NCBI RefSeq assembly: GCF_018873765.1
Contig: NC_057925.1
Location: forward strand, 13,279,568-13,343,567
Reading direction: 5' to 3'
DNA: 64,000 bases
Source: Telopea speciosissima
Lineage: Eukaryota; Streptophyta; Magnoliopsida; Proteales; Proteaceae
The position numbers and the translations under genes were made by a program. The notes below the pieces were generated by a model. The model made no database searches. It was not told where the DNA came from and saw nothing but the letters and a program-made list of their open reading frames with translations. Every line of letters begins with the position of its first letter. Positions within the stretch are counted from its first letter, which is position 1. This document shows, one piece after another, positions 35,801 through 47,800 of the stretch.

Positions 35801-38800
35801 AGGGAAACACTACAAGTATGCTCTCCTCATAGTCGACTCTAATTAATAGACATATTAGGGTTCGGCTATGAGGGGGGAAAGCCAAGTATGCCCCTGTGGC
35901 ATACGGTTACACAATTCAACAGTAATTAAATATGCTTCCAACCTTTTCCTTTTTCTTGGGAATTTTCCTTTAAACACTATTTAGAGATCTCTTTCCTCTA
36001 GCATTTTGTTGTTGTGTATTCATTTTTTTCGTTATTACCTTATGCTGTGTCCAGGGGTACATTGTCTTGAATAGACCATGGGCTTTCGTTCAATGGCTGG
36101 AAAAGGCAACAATTGAAGAGGAGTGAGTTTTCTTCTAATCAAATGTGCTGCAATATATTTCTGTTTTTTTCCTTTCTTTCGTTCTCCAATAGATCTGAAA
36201 GTCTATGAATTCTGTGACTAATGCAGATATATACTTATGGCAGAGCCTGATCACATCTTTGTAAATCCTTTGCCTAACTTGGGACATGGAGGATATCCAG
36301 CTGCGTTCCCATTTTTCTACATTAAACCTGCTCAGCATGAGAAAATAATAAGAAAATTCTATCCTGAGGGGAAGGGCCCTATAACAGATGTTGATCCAAT
36401 TGGCAATTCTCCCGTTATTATCAAAAAGGTAAAGTTTCTTCCTGCTATGGTAGCTCAGGAAAATGATCTGACTGATTGGGTGTGTATGCTTTAGGTTGTA
36501 ATCTGCTAATCATTACATCCATTAGAAGGACATGGAGAAGTGTATATGTTTAGTTGTTTACCTGACTGAGTTGCACTCTATACAGATCAAGAGTCCCTAC
36601 CATTATTACTACTACCATTATCATTTTCATCATCTTTATCTTTATTAGCCTTCTTGGGAGTTTAGTAGTGCTTCTTCTGTGTCCCCCTTTTTTTTTGTTT
36701 GAGTGTTGAGGCTTGATTAATCGCCCAAGTCAGACGTAATGCCAACAACATTTCCTGTTTCAGTACTTGCTGGAGCAAATTGCACCTACATGGATGAATG
36801 TATCTTTGAGGATGAAAGATGATCCAGAGACTGATAAAGCTTTTGGATGGGTGTTAGAAATGTGAGTGACCGTTAGAGATATCTTACATTTTCCAATCTT
36901 TGGTTTTGTTAGAGGTCAGCACCTGAGGTGTCAACAACATTCTTTTTATGGTTTGGTTGTTTCCTTGCTGAACTAAGGTATGCATATGCTGTTGCATCTG
37001 CATTGCATGGTGTCCAACATATTCTTCGCAAAGATTTTATGCTACAGGTTTGTCTTGCTGTCCAAATATTTCTTTTTTGTTTGATTGATTCTATTTCAGC
37101 AAACTTTTCATAATTTTCTGAATGTAACCGATCAGTTTGTAAATATAGATTTGGTTATTAAGTCTTCTAAATGGTTATTTCAGCCCCCATGGGATTTGGA
37201 AGTTGGCAAAAGGTTCATAATTCATTACACTTATGGATGTGACTATAATATGAAGGTATGCTGATCTTTCATGAAACCATGATGTTCCAGCTATGACAAT
37301 TCCCTGTTTCAACTCTCTGCTTGCTTTATTTGCACTCGTTTAATACAAAATGCATTCTTTTTGAAGCACGTAGTTCTTGGCTGCTTACTTAGATTCATCA
37401 TTGGTACCTTTGTCATGCATCTAAAGTTGGTTACTGTGCAGGGTGAGCTAACATATGGAAAAATTGGGGAGTGGCGCTTTGACAAGAGATCCCATCTTCG
37501 TGGTCCTCCACCAAGGAACCTCTCCTTGCCTCCTCCTGGAGTTCCTGAAAGTGTGGTATGCCTATTGCTGTCTTTTTGCTCAATAAAAAGTACCACATAC
37601 TGTGAAACATGCAAGCATACTACTTTATAAAACCCAAGGTTTATAGTTTATATAATAATGCTCATATGTTTCTGTCCATGATTGATCGGTGCTTTGGATG
37701 AAATGGGATGGCAAAACTTTATTTGTTCATGTTATTTACTTCTGGGATAAGGCTGAGTTGTTGCTGTTGTTATTTACTGTTACAGTATGTCAAGCTAATG
37801 TACCTTACATGTTATTATGTTAGATTTTTCCATATAATGGCTCTATCATCTCCTAATGTCTTTACCCGGTATAAATCTTGGTCTTTTTGTTGCATTCTCC
37901 ATGGGGCTTTTGATGGGTCTTGAATGGCATCAAATGTATCACTTGAGTTTACTAGGACTGTAATTTCTTATTAAGAATATATATCAGGGTGGTAATTCTT
38001 TTGTTGGAACCCAACACCTTGGAGGCCAATCATGTAGTTTTCCTCTTCACAGCAGTTAGGTTGTCAACTGAAAACCTGACCTTGAAGTTGCATACTTGCA
38101 TTTAACACCATCCAGATGTGCTGTTTTAGAATCCAGTTTATTAGTGGAGCATTGACCAAGGGCATTATGGTGAGTGAGTGATGAATTATTTCACACTGTG
38201 GAAAATTCTGGAGCAGGCACTTTGATTTATTGAGGATACCTAGTTCAGATGAAGTCTTCATGTTGAATATCCAAACCACCTACTTATCCCAAAAAACAAA
38301 AAAAAGAAAAAGAAAAAAGAAAAGGAAACTAATTTTTTTTTCTAAAACACTCTGATAGATCTGATGGATAATATGTTTATCCAAATGATGCAGTTGCATT
38401 AGAGATTAATCCCATATGGAGGTCTATGCCCAAGCTTGAAGGCCCACAAAGTATTGGTGGCAGTCCAAATGGTTGAAATTGACCTTAGCGTAGTTATATT
38501 ACAGGTTGACCTTTTATTTTTTGGGTTTCATTGTAACGGACTTAATTTATAAACCCATAAAGTGGCGGTGAAGTTTGTATACGGGATTAGTAGTAAGTGT
38601 TTGAGAGTGCTTAGGACTTTTTATTAATTAATTTAGAAATTTTAGGTCTTCCATTGGTTAAGCAAACTCTGGTCTTGAAAACATCATTATCCATTCTAGA
38701 AACAAGAACTACAATTATACCTGGTTGGGCTTTGAAACCAGTTCAGGGTTCTAGAAAAGCTTTTAGGCTCTGATGCCAATTTAATGCACTTTAGGATTCT

Positions 38801-41800
38801 AGAAAAGATTCTATAAACAAGAAATACAATTATACCTGGCCATGGATACCTATGTTTTCAAGATCAGAGTTTGTAATGTGGGACTAGGTCACTAACAACC
38901 AACTTACCTAACCCACACTAGGATCACTAGTACTGAGAAACAGTAGGTTAGACACTTACTCCCAGCAACAGAAAAAGTATGTAACAGACCTAACCAAAAG
39001 CTAATAACAAAAGTCTGTCGACACTTAGATTAACCACTGGTCTGAGGCATGGTACTGTTACTAATACTCAGCAATAGGAACAAAACAGCAGGATAAATCA
39101 CTACTGTCAGCAGAATAGAATGGGCTCCAAACTCAGAAAAACACAATACACCAAGATAGCAACTAACTCTAATGGGGATATCAGTCCAGTCGAAGGTAGG
39201 GGTCTTAGAGAGGACTAACACTTCAAAGTTTCAGCCACATCTAATGGCTAGATCATGAGATGTGATAGAAGTTCAAAATTAGAAACTAAGAGTTCAGAAA
39301 TTGAAACTCAGTACCTCAAGATGTTTCAACCATTGGATGAACAAGAAATTACAGTTGAAGGAAACCTAGGACTGGAAGAGTAACATACAAAAGATGGACT
39401 TGTATTACTGGTTGGATGTATTGAAAACCTCCATTGAAGTTGCTGACAAGAAAACCCCAAAACAGAAAGTAAATTAGAAACTAAAGTGAGAAGATGGAAG
39501 AGAAGAAGGGGTGCGGATATGACCAAGGTCTTGGTCAGTCTCTCACTAACCTAGGTATCTCACCTAGTTCCACTGCTTCACACAGTCCATGGCATAAACC
39601 AGTTTCCATTTTCAACTTCAAAATCATGGGGAGGGCTCTGAGGCCCCTTACACTTTTTATAGGCTATGGCCTAAACATAATGAGGAAAGAAATAAAAAGG
39701 AAGTTCCTCACAAGGAAAGAAAAGGACTTGTACGGCAAGTTATTAAATAAAAGAAAGTATCTTAGCTAAACAAAAGAATCTAGCCTAAGATCACAAAACA
39801 GAAACTACTTTTATAGCCTAAGATTGCAAATAGAAACTACTTTCAAATAGAAACCATCCTTATTTTCGTGTAGGCTTCAAGTTCCCCCCTATTGGGGCTT
39901 ATAGAATGGGGCCAATGGGCTTGTTTCAATAGAAAACTCAAAATTACTTAGCTCATGACCCATTTAACCCATTGGGGACTTAAATATTGGCCTAACTTAT
40001 TGAACTGTGAGTTCAATTTGACCCAAAAAAAATGAGGCATACCCAAATCCGGAAATTATTCTTCTTTCTTTGATCTACATCAATTTGCTTGCCCAATGGA
40101 AGAACTGCTGTTTTATGCATAGATGAAGGGAAAAGTGAGAATTTTGTTTAGCAATCTATGTTGGAGTTGTTGTCTAAGACAATGAGATCATCATTGAATC
40201 TCAAAGTGATGTCTTCACCGAATTTTCAATTTCTCAATACTTTGATGGTGCTTGTTGTGAGATGTTTGATTCTTTCAAACACATCATTAAATTTAATCAA
40301 AACTAGTTGGAAGCATGAAAAGGTGTAGTTGATTGCAATAGAAATTTGTGCACCCTAAAAGCTTCTCACATACTGTTGGAATATGGGTATTATTGTAACA
40401 TGGGTCGACCCATGGGGTAGTTCTATTCTAGTTGTTTTTCCCTATTTGAGTTATTTGGGGTATTATTGTAATTGTTGTATTCTGGAATTTTCTCCATACC
40501 TATTATAAATAAATCGTGGAGGGCTATCACATTGATAAGCCATTCCAATTGTTTCTTCACATACAGTAAACGTTAGTTCTTCAAGGACTGGTTGATGAAG
40601 GATACTTAATTCTAAAAGAAATAGTCCCCATAGAAGAGCTTGCTATTCACAATGAAATTTTAAAGCCTATTGAGGAAGAACAACAAGTGATGGCAACAGA
40701 AGAAGAAATGTTTGTTGTTCATTACGAGGATAAAACCTCAATTGTTCAGGTGCAGCAAAATGTGACCGTGGATGACAAGGAGGTGAACTTTCATCTTGTG
40801 CAAGGTTCTAAATATTGGTTTCGAGGCCAGTTTCGGCCAGCCCCGAAACCGAGAAATGCCAGTTTTTGACCATATCTTGGTCGAAACTTGGTACTAGGAG
40901 ACTCGAAACCTTGGTTTTGAGGCCCAAAGGTTGTTTTTTGCCCTGATTTCTGTGTGCTGCCTACTTTTGACAATTCGAACACAATCCATGCATTAGTTTT
41001 GCATAAATAACACTCAAAATGATACTTGTGGTTTTGACCCAAATTTGATAGTGTATACTGTTCTTGGAAATGGTATCGAACTAGAATTACCCTTATTTAT
41101 GCCAAATATCATTTAAGCAATTCATAAATAAGCAAATACCCCCATTTGAATCCAATAAAAGTAGTTAGAAGATCAAATTCCAAAAGGATAAAAGTCAACC
41201 CCCCCTGTTCAAGAACAAAAATTGGATTTTCGGCGGTAGGTGAAATTTTCAACTTTCTTATGCTAGGGTTTTTCTCAAATCTAAAAATTTCATAAATCAT
41301 ATCCATATCATGATAGAACATCACTAAAAAATGAAACGAGCGGTAAAATAATCATCTGTTTTGATATCTAAAAAAATATTTTCATTCAGAGCTGATTTTA
41401 ACAACATTCGTGCTCACCAAATAAGGTTTGATTAAAAGTTCAAAACATAACTCCTTCAATAAATATATCTTTTTGATCAAAGGTTAAAGCAATCATCAGA
41501 AGTAGAATTAGACAAAAAATTAGCATACATTCTGGGAAAATGAAACTTCCATGGAAGAGAAGCAAATGAAATGCTTACTTAAAAATTTTCGTAGAATCGA
41601 GAATGAAGTTTTCATTCTATACATGCCAGATCATGAATTAGTAACTATATCCAATCTCCAAAAAGTCCCAATTGTTTCGAATTTTCTATTTTTGGAATGA
41701 GATATTTACGGAATCCCCATGAATAGGTTTATGGTCCGGTCAAACCTTATTTGGTGTATGTGAATGTTGTTAAAATTAGCTCTGAATGAAAATATTTTTT

Positions 41801-44800
41801 AAGATATCAAAACAAATGATTATTTTACCGCTCATTTGGTTTTTTATTGATGTTCTATCATGATAAGGATAAGATTTATGGAATTTTTAGATTTGAGAAA
41901 AAACCTAGCATTAGAACGTTGAAAATTCACCTACCACCGAAAAACCAATTTTTGTTCTTGAACTGGAGGGTTGACTTTTTATCCTTTCGGAATTTGACTT
42001 TCTAACTATTTTTATTGGATTCAAATGGGGGGGGGGGGTATTTGCTTATTTATGAATAATTTCTTAAGTAAATGAAGTAACGTCATGTACTAAAAAATAT
42101 TTGGTATAAATAAGGTGGTATTATCAGGTTTAGGTTGAAACTACTCCCAGGTTTCGTTAAGTTTCAATGGGGATGAATGAATTTATATGGGTGTTCAGGT
42201 CGAAACTTGCAAAATTACCGAATTATGGCTGAAACTGGTTGAAACCTGGTCGAAACCAGGTACAAAGTTGTATCGCATTAAGGTTTCGTCTCGGTTTCTT
42301 GCTAAACCGAGATATCTTGGTTGAAACCACAAGTTTCGATCGAGAATTAGAATCATGATCTTGTGAACATCCCTCTTATTGAGTTTGTTATTCCTTACAA
42401 GTTTCAAGATATAGATGCCACATCGAAGCTTCATATTTTGAATTTTGTTTGAATTGAAGATAAGGAGCTGTAAGCATCCCTGCTAGTGTTGTTATTTCTA
42501 CCCTTCTACAAAACTCGAGAATGAGTTTTTTTTTTCCAATATCGAGGGAATTGATGCAGCTGCATTAGAGATTAATCCCGTATGGAGGCCTATGCACAAG
42601 CTTGGAAGGCTCACAAGGTGCTGGTGGTAGTCCATGTTAGAGTTCATGTAAAAGTGTACTCTGGGTACTAGGTTATTATGTTGTATTATGCTTTTACTTT
42701 TTTATCTCCCTTAGCTATCTTATGTTAGCATGGGGGGTAGGTATGTAATTTCCCTTATGGGGCTATGTGAATCAATATAGGGGATAGAAATCTATTTTCT
42801 CCCACAACTTATTACCGCCAATTTCTTCTTCTCTTGTTCTCTTACAACCTTTAGATTTCAACTTGGTATCAAAGCATCTGATTTTGGTTTGAGATTTGCG
42901 CTACAAGTTCTCCGCCTCTTTTTTTCTATCTTTGGAACCCTAGGTTACAAAGGGGTTTCAAGGAAGAGGCTACTATGTGACAAATTTGTAGAAATCATGA
43001 GACAAGTCTTGGATGAAGACTATAGAAGCACCAAGAGGAGATCTCATGTGAAGATGTGGTTGTTTGGAGCTCAAATCAACAAAGGGCAGCATAGATAAGG
43101 TTACCACCAGCCTTGTACTTTGAGGTTATCTCTCTCTCTCATCCGGCATCCATTGGAGGTGGGACAGGGCTCATTTGAATCGGCCAAGGGTCACCTCCAA
43201 CCCTCCATGGTCTCGGTTGCTGAAGACATGAGTTGTTGGAGCACAACTCATTTCTTTATGGACTGACAGGTACCGCTAGCCCCGTTTTTGCTCTTCGTTG
43301 TATTTGAAATTCTATGTGTGATGCTTCCGGTTGCTTTGTATTGGTGAGCTACCTTGTTTGGATCTCTTAAGTTGTTATAGAATGATGCTACACTTTGAAA
43401 GGTGTATTTGAGTTGGGTTTCTTCAATTTTTTTTTGAGTATTGGGAAGGTGTATCTGGGTTGAGTGCATAGTATTCACGGCGTCATGGCGATCCAAGTCG
43501 GTGGAGGGGTGTCTGATCGATATATCGACACGTCGCCCGCCATGGGGTTGCCATGGTGATCATGTCGACCATGGCAGAATTGTAATTAAATCCAAAGTTG
43601 AATGGCAAAGTTGAATGGCAAACTAGTAGATAAATCAAGATTTATAAGAGTAATGGCAGAATTGTAATTAATCTGAAGTTGTTACGGAGTGGCAGAACTG
43701 TAATTTAATGGAGTTAAAGAGAAAACTGAATGGGTTAAACAGAATAGCATTAGAGAATATAAGGGGTTTTATATAAATAATATAAGTTGTCCTTACTTGC
43801 AATTTAAAGACTTAATGTCTTCTTCAACCTTGCAATAACACGATAGAAAGAGAGGCAGAGAGGCGGTGAACTGGAGTAGTTCCAGCAGAGGAAACTCCTT
43901 CTTATGAAGACGATTCTCCCTGCAATTTCTGGAACAAAATCGCAGCAGCAAGGTCTGCCGATCTCAACGAGAAATAGCCCCAAAATTCTACTGGCAACCG
44001 AATGGTGAGATTTGAAATCAGATCTGGTGGATGTCTTAGTTGCAAGTTACTAAATTAAGGCTAAAATAGGAGATTTAGGGAAGCAGGGAGTGGGTCTAAG
44101 GTTGGGGAAGAAACAAAAATTAAAGAAGAAGAAATTGAAGAGGTAAAGAGAGGCAGGAAGAAGAAATCGAATAGGAAAAGAGAGATAGGACACCATGGCG
44201 TAGGTCGATATGCACAGATCTCCAGCGCCAGGACGCCATGGCGACGCCATGACAACTTTGGTTGAGTGTGTACTCTCCATTTGGTTTGGATATTATCCCT
44301 ACTTTCTAAGTGTGTTCCTACACTATGTTGGAGGTCAGTGGACCTGTGGAAGCTTTAGCTAGTGGTTCCCATCCTACTCAGATTGCCCTTGAGAACTCCA
44401 ACACCTAGATTTCCATAGTCAAGTTGGACAACAACAACTATTTGGACTGGGCCCATTCTTTGAAGCTTTCTCTACAAAGTCAGGGGAGGTTAGGGTACAT
44501 TACGGTACCATTACGTCTTCTAATTCAAGTGACCCAATGACAACAAATGGGAGACTAAAAACTCACCTGTTGAATTGGTTGATTTTTTCTATGAAACCTA
44601 AGATTGGTAGGAGGTTTATGAGAAAGGAAACTACCAAGGATATTTGGATAATGTCTCTAAGACTTTGGACCGAGTGGGTGGCTTGGCTAAGGTCTACCAA
44701 CTCCCTCAGAAATTCCTCACAATGAAGCAGGGAGACAGGACAATCTCTGAGTATTATAACATTGTTATTGGTCTCTGGGAGGAGTATGATCATTATAGGG

Positions 44801-47800
44801 ACCTCCAATTATTGAATCAAAGATATATTGAACACTTGAGAAGGGACGTGTCCTGATTCGCCTTGGTGGGCTGAGCCCGGAATATCAGGTACAAATTTTG
44901 GCTAGTCACCTCTTCCCTCCTTAGATGAAGTCTGTAACTACTTGCAAAGTGAGGAGACATAATGTGTGGCTGTGGAAATTGTTCTATCCCTCGAGCGATC
45001 TGCTCTTACCTCTAGGTCACACAAAGATTGGCGAGGTGGAGGATGAGGCACTGGCAAAGGGCCACCCCATGGGGATGACAGAGATAGACTCATATGTGAC
45101 AACTGTGGGAAATCTGGGCACACTATAGAGAGGTGCTGGGTGCATCATGGCTGTCCTCTCTGTATGCGTGGTGGTAGGAGAGGGGGAGCTAGAGCACACA
45201 CCATGATGGCCGAGACTGAACCTATGGGTGCCCATCTGGAATATAGGCAAACTACAGTTCCCTCACATGGGAGGATATTGCAGCATTCCGAAGGGTTATG
45301 TCACAGGTGGGTAGCTCTTCTTCTACACCCACAGTGCCAGATTCTTCGGCTTCAGCCTTATAGGGCTCTACATCAGCTCCTTTCACTACCTCTTTTGTCT
45401 TTGGAGGCACTGGTCATATGACTGGTATGTTTCAGTGTTAAGATTCATATTCTGTCTGCTCTGGTAGGGATAAGGTTAGGTTCGCTGATACTGAGGTGTG
45501 TTGTGTAAACTTCAAGCAACCCACACTAGTCCTGAAGTGGTAAACCTTTAACCCAACCCAATTAGTCTGAGCCTTAAGGCTGTCTACCCAATTAGGAAAC
45601 CTGCACCTGAATTCTGTAACTTAACCCCACACTAGTGCTACTGTAGATACTCTTTTGCCTCTGTAATAACAGCCACATCATTTCCAGAAATAATAATGTC
45701 GTCAACATACACAATCAAAATAATCACTTTTGATGCTTAACGACGAACAAAAATAGAGTGGTCAGAATCCGGGGAAAACCACATGTAGTAATAGTAGTAC
45801 TGAATTTCTCAAACCAAGCCCTAGGTGACTGCTTGAGGCCATAAATTGCCTTATGCAATTTGCAAACATGACTACCATTCTGAGCAATATACCCTGGAGG
45901 TTGCACCATATATACTTCCTAATGTAGGTCACCATTCAAGAAGGCATTCTTAATATCCAACTAAAATAAAGGCCACTCAAATTTAACAGCAAGAGAGATA
46001 AGCAGATGAACAGAATTCAACCTGGCAACAGAGGAAAAAGTCTCAAAATAATCGACCCCATAGGTCTGAGTATATCCTTTGGCAACCAGATGGGCCTTTA
46101 GCCGTTCCATAGAGCCATCAGGATGGTACGTAACAGTGTAAACCCAACGTCACTTCACCAAGTCCTTACCGGGAGGTAAATCAACTAAAGTCCATGTCTT
46201 ACGAGTTAATAGAGCATTCATTTTAGCATCCATGGCTGCTTTCCAGCCAGGAATTAGTAAGGCTTCAGTATGATGTTTGGGGGCAGTGGTGGTAGATAAA
46301 GAGAGAGCAAAACTATGAAAAGAAACTCCAACGGGTTGCTCAGTTGGCAAAGACCGACACCTCACAAATAAGAGGTCATGAGTTCAACTCCCTTTGGGGC
46401 TTAACTATCTGAAAAAAAAAAAAAACTATGAAAAGAAGAAGGAAGATGAGATAAAGAGACATTTTGCTCTATGGGATACACAACCATGGATTTATTAGTA
46501 CAAAACCGAGTAACTTTGCGACGAGCAACTGGTAAGTCATCATAAGAGGAAAATCTTGGAGCTTCAGTAAAGGAAGTAGACTGTATGGGAGGCATAGACT
46601 GACCTTTCACAGCTTGTAATTCTGGATCTAGGCCAGCCAGAAATTTAGAAATAATAAAATTCATTCTGTTGAGTCTTAAGCTTCTCAATATCAGTGGTAA
46701 GTGGTTGGAAGACATTCAGCTCTTTTGGTAATGAACTTTTTATTCACCCAAAAAAAAAAAGACATTCAGCGCTTCCACCATGCCCTTGAAGGCACCATAA
46801 TACTCCTGTAATGACTTCCCAGACTGCTTGAAGTTGAATAACTTGTCATACTGATCATTAATTTTGGTCATGTTCTTCTCTTGAGAGAAGGTTTCCTGCA
46901 AGTCATCCCAAACACCCTTGGCAGTGATGTGAAACATAACGTTGGCAGCAATATCTGGTTCCATGCTGTTCCACAACCAGATAAGGATAATAGCATTCTC
47001 TTTCATCTATTCTTCATAAGCCTGGATGGCAGATTCTTCCTTACTGTCTGATGCGGGAAGTGAAGATGTATGATATTGAAGTTTCCTCTTAACCATAATG
47101 TACACCTTCACGGCTTGGGCCCATTACAAATAATTTGAGCTTCCCTTAAGCTTGATAGAGGTTATTTGGACATTAACATTGTCCGAAGCAGCCTTGGAAT
47201 TGGCCATGATGCTAAGAAAAATAAAGAGGGCACCAGCAGCAATAACAGAAGTAAAAAACAGCAGTACAGTTGACAGAGAACCTTCAATGTAGGTGACCCT
47301 AGATGATCAGACCATCAATAAAATAACCAACAGCACTGGGGGGAGGGGTGGTTCAAGAGTTGACATCACAGCAGCAGAACAAAAACCGAGAGATGAACAT
47401 CACGGTGGTATAGTGCTAACAGTTTTACACCATCCACCATCTAATCTGGAACTGCAACTCATCATAAATAGATCCATATATGTGATCCTGAAGCTCTATT
47501 GTTGACAGCTTCAGGTCTTCATGGCAGAGAAAAGAAAAGAACAGAAAACCCTAGAGATTGATCAGCAGAAAGAGAAAAGAAAACCCTAAATCTGATTACA
47601 GAGGCTCTGATACCATGTTAAGAAACCAGAATCCTGTAATCAGACTCAAAGAAAATGAGAAGGAAGATGAAAAGAAACACAAGCTAGATAATGGGAACCA
47701 AGCCTGCGATCTTGGAAAACTGAATACCAGATCGCAGGCATTTCTTTTATTTATAATATAAGATTGAAGAATTAAAATAAACCAAAGGGCAAACCTGTCC

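Larger units (their letters stand above)
30578..35921 (-). mobile_element. Copia A: full-length Ty1/Copia element in HPAT intron 1
   Basis: Two LTRs, 30578-30786 and 35723-35921, share TGTTAACAGAG starts and ACAATTCAACA ends and are alike along their length, apart from scattered substitutions and a 10-base insertion in the left one. On the minus strand the primer-binding site TGATATTAGAGC (35711-35722) is a two-base variant of the initiator tRNA-Met complement TGGTATCAGAGC. The polypurine tract (complement of 30787-30802) abuts the 3' LTR. Gag, protease, integrase, reverse transcriptase and RNase H are all recognisable in Copia order but broken. Flanks 'agaaa' and 'gtaat' do not form a target duplication. 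The element is antisense to HPAT. Confidence 0.92.
42635..45430 (+). mobile_element. Copia B: 5' part of a Ty1/Copia element
   Basis: The 5' LTR is about 42635-42860 (TGTTAGAG...TTTCA), followed by the primer-binding site 'tggtatcaaagc' at 42864-42875 (initiator tRNA-Met type, one change). A leader is split by a hAT at 43467-44260. Then come gag and the start of the protease region. Similarity stops near 45430, and the rest of pol and the 3' LTR are missing. Confidence 0.8.
45640..47210 (-). pseudogene. Copia C gag joined to reverse transcriptase remnant
   Basis: Gag at 47006-46740 has [20 protein letters not shown] and [20 protein letters not shown]. After the 46721-46760 insertion it continues with [16 protein letters not shown]. 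Near 46600-46440 the sequence passes into the spacer before reverse transcriptase, then [20 protein letters not shown] (46365-46150) and [18 protein letters not shown] (45909-45724). Protease and integrase are absent, so this is an internal deletion derivative. Stops occur near 45905 and 45960. Confidence 0.75.

Noticed and set aside
30573..35926. Target duplication for Copia A
   Set aside because: Bases outside the LTRs (agaaa and gtaat) do not match. The LTR ends themselves are clear.
38064..38279. 71-residue ORF on the minus strand in HPAT intron 7
   Set aside because: No family signal and no splice context; chance open frame.
46334..46400. A tRNA gene
   Set aside because: The A- and B-box-like sequences lie in an insert with a poly(A) tail and a 14-bp target duplication, and no cloverleaf with paired acceptor ends can be drawn; it is a SINE.
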